Below are positions 1-4,254 of a stretch of 7,117 nt of DNA, piece after piece. A program made the position numbers and the translations under genes. The stretch's first letter is position 1, and every line of letters begins with the position of its first letter. Origin of the DNA: Ignavibacteria bacterium UBA6688 (GTDB lineage: Bacteria > Bacteroidota > Ignavibacteria > UBA10030); assembly GCA_002454845.1 (NCBI GenBank), contig DKJQ01000073.1, forward strand, positions 1 through 7,117. The letters are read 5' to 3'. The notes below the pieces were generated by a model. It worked only from the letters and a program-made list of their open reading frames with translations. It made no database searches and was not told the DNA's origin.

Positions 1-28
1 TTGACAAATGAAAATTAACTGGTAAATT
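1..28 (+). promoter_or_regulatory. Putative promoter of the LacI-family regulator gene
   Basis: A perfect TTGACA (-35) lies at 1-6, followed after 16 bp by TAAATT at 23-28, a 4-of-6 match to TATAAT. The same bases also partly fit the Bacteroidota-type promoter: TTG at 1-3, 19 bp, then TAAATTGT, close to TAnnTTTG. Transcription would begin near position 35, leaving a leader of about 210 nt before the regulator start. The palindromic operator at 30-43 covers the expected start point, which supports a real promoter. The element touches the window edge, so upstream elements cannot be judged. Confidence 0.5.
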
Positions 29-29
29 G

Positions 30-43
30 TGGAAGCGCTTCCA
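30..43. promoter_or_regulatory. LacI-family operator, perfect 14-bp palindrome
   Basis: TGGAAGCGCTTCCA is its own reverse complement and has the central CG step typical of LacI/GalR-family operators, where a hinge-helix leucine intercalates. It also fits the loose CcpA cre pattern. It sits directly downstream of the putative -10 element, a position where a bound repressor would block transcription. The regulator encoded 200 nt downstream has the matching hinge leucine (Leu55), so autorepression, possibly with control of the downstream genes by read-through, is the natural inference. No second good copy was found in the window. Confidence 0.75.
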
Positions 44-108
44 AGATCCTCTCGTTGTTTTCCTCTTTTGAAATTTCGGAGTACTCTCGTAGGGCATCTC
101 AAAAAAAA

Positions 109-155
109 CACAGAGAAACTCTCCCCACGAATCTACACAAATCTGCACCAATAAC
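109..155 (+). repeat. Short degenerate CAC-type tandem repeat in the leader
   Basis: Three consecutive 10-bp units begin with CAC: CACGAATCTA (126-135), CACAAATCTG (136-145) and CACCAATAAC (146-155). They are preceded by CACAGAGAAACT at 109-120. The run lies in non-coding sequence between the operator and the regulator start. Similar but not identical CAC-starting short-period runs occur in the two other intergenic gaps of the window. The function is unknown. Confidence 0.5.
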
Positions 156-177
156 TGCTGTGGGAGAAACCATTCTT

Positions 178-224
178 AATCCTTCGTGAGGATTCGCGGG
201 AACTCTTCAGCGTAGCGCTCAGAG
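178..224 (+). other. Two small hairpins in the regulator's 5' leader
   Basis: The first is AATCCT (178-183) paired with AGGATT (189-194) around a 5-nt loop. The second pairs AGCG (209-212) with CGCT (216-219) around TAG, and extends through a small internal loop by CTCT (203-206) with AGAG (221-224). Neither is followed by a T tract, so neither looks like an intrinsic terminator. They lie 23-69 nt upstream of the start codon and could influence translation, but stems of this size also arise by chance. Confidence 0.25.
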
Positions 225-246
225 GCAGAACAAACCACCTTCGATC

Positions 247-1272
247 ATGCGAGTCACCATCTACGATATCGCCAAGAAAGCAAAAGTTGGAATAGGCACC
301 GTGTCGCGCGTGTTCAACGATCATCCCAGCGTCTCTGAAACCACCAGGAAACGCGTCACGCAGGTTGCGAAGCGACTCAATTATCATCCACATCCCTATG
401 CGCGCGGACTCGCCCGAAACCGGACAAACTCCATTCTCGCCGTCATCCCCTTCTTCACGACCTTCTTCTTCGTGGAGGTCCTGCGGGGCGTTCAGGCAAG
501 TCTCGGTGAGCGCGATTATGATCTCGTCCTGTACGGCGTCAATGACCCCGAGCAGGTCTCGGCATCCGTAAAGCGTAACGCGCTCCGCGGCCGCGCAGAC
601 GGTGTGCTCTTCTTTTCTATGAAGACGCCGAAGGAATTCCTCGGTCCGAACGCGCAACGCACCGCGATGGTGTTGGTGGACGCGCATCACAAGAATTTCG
701 ATTCGATCTATGTGGATAACGTTGCCGGTGCGGCGGCAGCCACGCAACATCTGATCAAACTCGGGCATCGGAAGATCGGCATGCTGAGCGCGAACCTGGA
801 GAGTCCCCCGGCACGGCAGCGACTCGACGGGTTCCTGAAGGCGATGCACGAGAACGATCTTGAAGTCAAGCCGGAGTACGTGCGGGCAAGCACCTCCTCG
901 ACACTCGACGGATTCACGAAAGAGACCGGCGCCGAGCTGATGAAGGAGTTTCTCGTCATGGGATCCGCCGCCCCGACGGCGCTCTTCGTCTCCAGCGACG
1001 TCCAGGCGGCCGGGGCGTTGCAAGCCCTCGCGCAGGCGGGCGTGAGTTGTCCCAAGGACATGGCTCTCGTCGGCTTCGATGATATCGAGCTCGCAAGTTA
1101 TTTGCAGCTTACCACCATGAGGCAACCCATGTACGAGATGGGCTCCCTCGCGGTTGAGATGCTTTTTGGACGGATGAATGATCCGAACGCGGTTCCGAGG
1201 GAGGAACGCTTCATGCCCGAGCTTGTTATCCGGACCTCATGCGGAGCGGCACGTCCCGCTCAATCGGACTAG
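247..1272 (+). CDS. LacI/GalR-family transcriptional regulator
   Basis: This is a complete 341-residue regulator of normal family length. The N-terminus carries the LacI helix-turn-helix (about residues 4-24, with VGIGTVSRVFND at 14-25). The hinge region follows (RLNYHPHPYARGLA, 43-56), with Leu55 in the position that intercalates into the operator's central CG. The rest is a periplasmic-binding-protein-like effector domain. Arg192 in PPARQRLDGF aligns with LacI Arg197, and Asp251 in FVSSDVQAAG with LacI Asp274, both sugar contacts, so a sugar effector is likely. The C-terminal VGFDDIELASY and TTMRQPMYEMG segments are typical. ATG 247 is the only ATG in the leader and gives the usual family start; no clear Shine-Dalgarno precedes it. 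It probably represses its own promoter through the palindrome at 30-43 and controls the downstream receptor. The exact ligand is unknown. Family assignment is firm; target and ligand are inferred. Confidence 0.95.
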   Translation: MRVTIYDIAKKAKVGIGTVSRVFNDHPSVSETTRKRVTQVAKRLNYHPHPYARGLARNRTNSILAVIPFFTTFFFVEVLRGVQASLGERDYDLVLYGVNDPEQVSASVKRNALRGRADGVLFFSMKTPKEFLGPNAQRTAMVLVDAHHKNFDSIYVDNVAGAAAATQHLIKLGHRKIGMLSANLESPPARQRLDGFLKAMHENDLEVKPEYVRASTSSTLDGFTKETGAELMKEFLVMGSAAPTALFVSSDVQAAGALQALAQAGVSCPKDMALVGFDDIELASYLQLTTMRQPMYEMGSLAVEMLFGRMNDPNAVPREERFMPELVIRTSCGAARPAQSD

Positions 1273-1303
1273 AAACAGCCTCGAACGCTCTCTCGTTATT
1301 TGC

Positions 1304-1331
1304 CACAAAAATGCACAGAAGGCACAAAATG
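1304..1331 (+). repeat. Short degenerate CAC-type tandem repeat between regulator and receptor genes
   Basis: Three adjoining units start with CAC: CACAAAAATG (1304-1313), CACAGAAGG (1314-1322) and CACAAAATG (1323-1331). The period is 9-10 bp. The run lies in the middle of the 100-nt gap between the regulator stop and the receptor start. Its placement and unit form parallel the runs at 109-155 and 4192-4217. No function can be assigned. Confidence 0.5.
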
Positions 1332-1359
1332 TTGTAGATCCGGTCTCAGTGTATGGTTG
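1332..1359 (+). promoter_or_regulatory. Possible Bacteroidota-type promoter before the receptor gene
   Basis: TATGGTTG at 1352-1359 matches five of the six fixed bases of the Bacteroidota -7 element TAnnTTTG, and TTG at 1332-1334 lies 17 bp upstream, within the range reported for Flavobacterium-type promoters. Transcription would start only a few bases before ATG 1373, giving an almost leaderless message. One mismatch and a short spacer make this a weak call; the receptor may simply be transcribed from the regulator promoter. Confidence 0.22.
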
Positions 1360-1372
1360 TTCTACTATCATC

Positions 1373-4165
1373 ATGAAGATGAATCATAAAGCTCTCGCAC
1401 ATCTCCTCGCGGCTCTGCTCGTTGCGCTGCCGTGCATGGTCCTTCCGGCTCTGGCGGGACCGGGGGGCAAGATTGTCGGAACGGTGAAGGAGAAGGGGAC
1501 CGGCGAGGGGCTCATCGGCACCAACATTGTCGTCGAGGGAACGAATCTCGGCGCCTCAACGGATCTGGACGGAAACTACATGATCCTGAACGTTCCCCCC
1601 GGGACGTACACACTCGTCGCCTCAATGATCGGCTATGGGACGACAAAAGTTTCCGAGGTGCGTGTGAATATCGATCTGACAACGGAGATCAACATCGTGC
1701 TCTCCGAAGCGGTGCTCGAACTCGGCCAGGAAGTCCTGGTGATTGCCGAACGCCCGCTCGTCCGCAAGGACCAAACGGCGAAAACCGCCGTTATCACGAA
1801 GGACGATCTCTCTGCGCTTCCAATCACGGAATTCTCCCAGGTCCTTTCCCTCCAGGCAGGCTTCGTGGCGGGAAGTCTCCGCGGCGGAAGAAAAGGGGAA
1901 GTAGCGTACTGGATCGACGGCGTTCCGGTGACCGACGTGTATGACGGCAGCCAGGTGGTGGAGGTGAACAAGAACCTAATTCAGGAGGTGCAGCTCGTTT
2001 CCGGCGCCTTCAACGCGGAGTTCGGCCAGGCGATGTCGGGGGTCGTGAACATTGCCACGCGGGAGGGGGGGAGATCCTTTACCGGATCGCTCGGCATGTA
2101 TGGGGGAGACTACTTGAGCAGTGAGACAACGCTATTTCCGGGGATCGACGAGTTCAGGCCCCTGGCGATCAGGAATTTCGAGGGGAATATCAGCGGTCCC
2201 ATTTTCGGAGAGAACCTTACATTTTTCACCAATGCCCGCTATATCTCCTTCGACGGCTGGTTGAACGGGGTCCGCCGCTTTACGCCGGGTAATATTGCCT
2301 ATACCGACAGCACCGGTGCATTTCATCTTTATAGAGATCCGTCGGGACGCGGAGACAGCGCCATCGTGCCGATGAGTTCGAGTGAGCGGATTTACGCGCA
2401 GGGGAAGCTTACCTGGCGCCCAGCCTCCCTGCTGAAGCTGACGTACAACATCATCCATGACGACAACACCTCGAAAGCATATAACCGGGTTTTCTTTTAT
2501 AACCCGGACGGTATCGGAAGCAATTATAGCGTCAGCACGACCCAGATTTTGCAGTTCACGCATACCCTCAGCAACTTCACGTTCTACACAGTCGGTGCGT
2601 CCCTCTTCCAGAAGGACTACGAGTACTATCTGTACGAGGATCCGTTCGATTCCCGGTACGTGCACCCCAAGGTAAGTCTGCCGCTCGACCAGTACAGCGC
2701 CCTGACCGGAGGCACGGACCTCGGACGGTTCCACCGGGCCACGACGACGGGACTGGTCAAACTCGACCTGTCGAGCCAAATGACTCAGTCGCACATGGTA
2801 AAACTCGGGCTCGAAGTCCGCTCCCATAAGATTTTCTTTGAGAGCATGACGCTTCAACCGGTGGACGAGCAGTCCGACATCGATCTTACCAGGGACAGCC
2901 CTTTCATTCGAACCAGGATCCCGGAGCTTTCCTCCAACTTCCATGATATGTATGAGCGAAAGCCGTTCGAGTTCTCCGGCTATCTTCAGGACAAGATGGA
3001 GTTCTCGGACCTGATCATCAACCTGGGAATGCGGTTCGACTATTTTGAACCCGACGGCTTCATCTTGAACGATGAGAGTGACCCGAGCATTTACAACCCG
3101 ATCAAGCCGGGCAACCGTTTTGAGGATGCCAACGGAAACGGGATTCAGGATCCGGGCGAGCGGACGAAGACGGTCGAGGACAGGCGAGCGTACTGGTACA
3201 GCAAAGCCCCCAAAAAATTTCAGATCAGTCCGCGCTTCGGGGCTGCCTTCCCGATCACGGATCGCGGTGTGGTACATTTCTCGTACGGGCATTTCTTCCA
3301 GGTCCCCCGCTTCGAGCGCCTGTATGAAAATCCCGATTTCAAAATCGGCTTCGGTACCGGCAATCAGGGAGTGGTCGGGAACGCGAATTTGGAGCCCGAG
3401 CAGACCATCAACGCGGAGCTCGGCGTGCAACAGCAGCTCTCGGATGACATGGCGGTCGATGTCACAGCCTACATTCGCGACATCCGGAACCTGACCGGCA
3501 CCCGCGGTGATGAGATCGTGATCTTCGGAGGTTCGGCCACGTACAGCAAGTATGTAAACAGCGATTTCGGATTTATTCGCGGCCTGGTGCTTTCCTTCAA
3601 CAAGCGATTTGCGGGAGGGTTGGCTGCGACGGTGGACTACACCTACCAGGTGGCGCGTGGCAGTGCATCGGATCCCCGCGAGGCGCGCAATGCCGTGGCG
3701 GGAGGAGCCCTGCCGGAAGTCCAGCTCGTGCCGCTCGGATGGGACCAGCGCCATACTCTCAACAGCACTGTGTCGTATTCCATGCCGTCCTGGAGCCTCA
3801 GTTTCATCGGCCAGTTCGGCACGGGAACACCCTACACGCCGAGACGATCGACCGACATCACCGCTCTGCTGACCAACAGCCAGATCAAGCCGCAGTTTTT
3901 CAACATCGACGGCAGGGCCCACTATGAATTGAAACTGGACCCATACCGCTTCGTTTTCTTCGTTCGTGTCTTCAACCTGTTCGATGCGCGGAACGAGGTG
4001 GGGGTCTTTGACGACACCGGCCGTGCCGGTTTCACGACGGATGAGCAACGGGCGCGGCAGATCAATCCTCCCGAGCTCGTCAATCCGCTCGAAGAAGCGT
4101 TCCGGGTACCGCAGTTCTATTCGGAGCCGCGGCGGATCGAATTTGGCATCAATTTGGAACTTTGA
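1373..4165 (+). CDS. TonB-dependent outer-membrane receptor with carboxypeptidase-regulatory-like domain
   Basis: This 930-residue receptor imports a ligand across the outer membrane using TonB-ExbBD energy. Residues 1-28 are a Sec signal peptide ending LPALA, with predicted cleavage before Gly29. A CarboxypepD_reg-like beta-sandwich follows (about 33-113, with TDLDGNYMILNVPPGTY). A TonB-box-like segment EVLVIAER is at 120-127. The plug domain runs to about 233 (YWIDGVPV at 179-186; GAFNAEFGQAMSGVVNIATR at 211-230). The remainder is a 22-strand-type barrel with NANLEPEQTINAELGV and a terminal strand ending RRIEFGINLEL. ATG 1373 is preferred because it places the signal peptide at the N-terminus; the frame opens further upstream at 1178, but that start would overlap the regulator gene and bury the signal. 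ATG 1379 is also possible. No Shine-Dalgarno is visible. An EF-hand-like loop sits at residues 585-596. The LacI-family neighbour suggests a carbohydrate ligand; no SusD-like gene follows, so it is not a standard SusCD pair. The substrate is unknown. Confidence 0.93.
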   Translation: MKMNHKALAHLLAALLVALPCMVLPALAGPGGKIVGTVKEKGTGEGLIGTNIVVEGTNLGASTDLDGNYMILNVPPGTYTLVASMIGYGTTKVSEVRVNIDLTTEINIVLSEAVLELGQEVLVIAERPLVRKDQTAKTAVITKDDLSALPITEFSQVLSLQAGFVAGSLRGGRKGEVAYWIDGVPVTDVYDGSQVVEVNKNLIQEVQLVSGAFNAEFGQAMSGVVNIATREGGRSFTGSLGMYGGDYLSSETTLFPGIDEFRPLAIRNFEGNISGPIFGENLTFFTNARYISFDGWLNGVRRFTPGNIAYTDSTGAFHLYRDPSGRGDSAIVPMSSSERIYAQGKLTWRPASLLKLTYNIIHDDNTSKAYNRVFFYNPDGIGSNYSVSTTQILQFTHTLSNFTFYTVGASLFQKDYEYYLYEDPFDSRYVHPKVSLPLDQYSALTGGTDLGRFHRATTTGLVKLDLSSQMTQSHMVKLGLEVRSHKIFFESMTLQPVDEQSDIDLTRDSPFIRTRIPELSSNFHDMYERKPFEFSGYLQDKMEFSDLIINLGMRFDYFEPDGFILNDESDPSIYNPIKPGNRFEDANGNGIQDPGERTKTVEDRRAYWYSKAPKKFQISPRFGAAFPITDRGVVHFSYGHFFQVPRFERLYENPDFKIGFGTGNQGVVGNANLEPEQTINAELGVQQQLSDDMAVDVTAYIRDIRNLTGTRGDEIVIFGGSATYSKYVNSDFGFIRGLVLSFNKRFAGGLAATVDYTYQVARGSASDPREARNAVAGGALPEVQLVPLGWDQRHTLNSTVSYSMPSWSLSFIGQFGTGTPYTPRRSTDITALLTNSQIKPQFFNIDGRAHYELKLDPYRFVFFVRVFNLFDARNEVGVFDDTGRAGFTTDEQRARQINPPELVNPLEEAFRVPQFYSEPRRIEFGINLEL
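3125..3160 (+). other. EF-hand-like calcium-binding loop encoded in the receptor barrel
   Basis: Receptor residues 585-596 read DANGNGIQDPGE, a 12-residue loop with acidic or amide residues at positions 1, 3, 5, 9 and 12 and Gly at 6, as in EF-hand or dockerin-type calcium loops. It falls in a hydrophilic stretch between barrel strands, next to NDESDPSIYNPIKPGNRFE, so it probably lies in an extracellular loop. Metal binding is inferred from the pattern only. Confidence 0.45.
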
Positions 4166-4191
4166 GGACGTGCAGGCCGGAAAAGAAATGC

Positions 4192-4217
4192 CACGGAGGC
4201 ACGGAGAACTCAGAGGG
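4192..4217 (+). repeat. Short degenerate CAC-type tandem repeat between receptor and third gene
   Basis: The units are CACGGAGG (4192-4199), CACGGAGAA (4200-4208) and CTCAGAGGG (4209-4217), with a period of 8-9 bp. The run lies 27 nt after the receptor stop codon and 38 nt before the next start. I recall similar CACGGAG-type runs in intergenic DNA of many environmental bacteria, but could not check this. It forms no hairpin and is not a terminator. Confidence 0.5.
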
Positions 4218-4254
4218 AAACTTCACGGCAGACCTCACGCCGACAGCAAGGACC

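Noticed and set aside
210..223. Second LacI operator around the AGCGCT core at 214-219
   Set aside because: Only about 8 of 14 positions match the palindrome at 30-43, and the outer arms are not symmetric.
133..1125. A 330-codon minus-strand frame opposite the regulator
   Set aside because: It overlaps the clear LacI-family gene over most of its length, and its product resembles nothing recognisable.
1244..1261. Intrinsic terminator after the regulator gene
   Set aside because: The hairpin is present but lies before the stop codon and no T tract follows, so it does not meet terminator criteria.
1178..1372. Extended N-terminus of the receptor beginning at ATG 1178
   Set aside because: This would overlap the regulator by 95 nt and put 65 non-signal residues before an otherwise standard signal peptide. 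ATG 1373 fits far better.
2132..4048. A 638-codon open frame on the minus strand across the receptor gene
   Set aside because: It lies wholly inside a well-recognised receptor gene, its product has no recognisable domains or signal, and long antisense frames are common opposite GC-rich codon-biased genes.
4166..4254. Terminator or separate promoter between the receptor and the third gene
   Set aside because: I found no stable hairpin with a T tract and no convincing -35/-10 or TTG/TAnnTTTG pair in these 89 nt.
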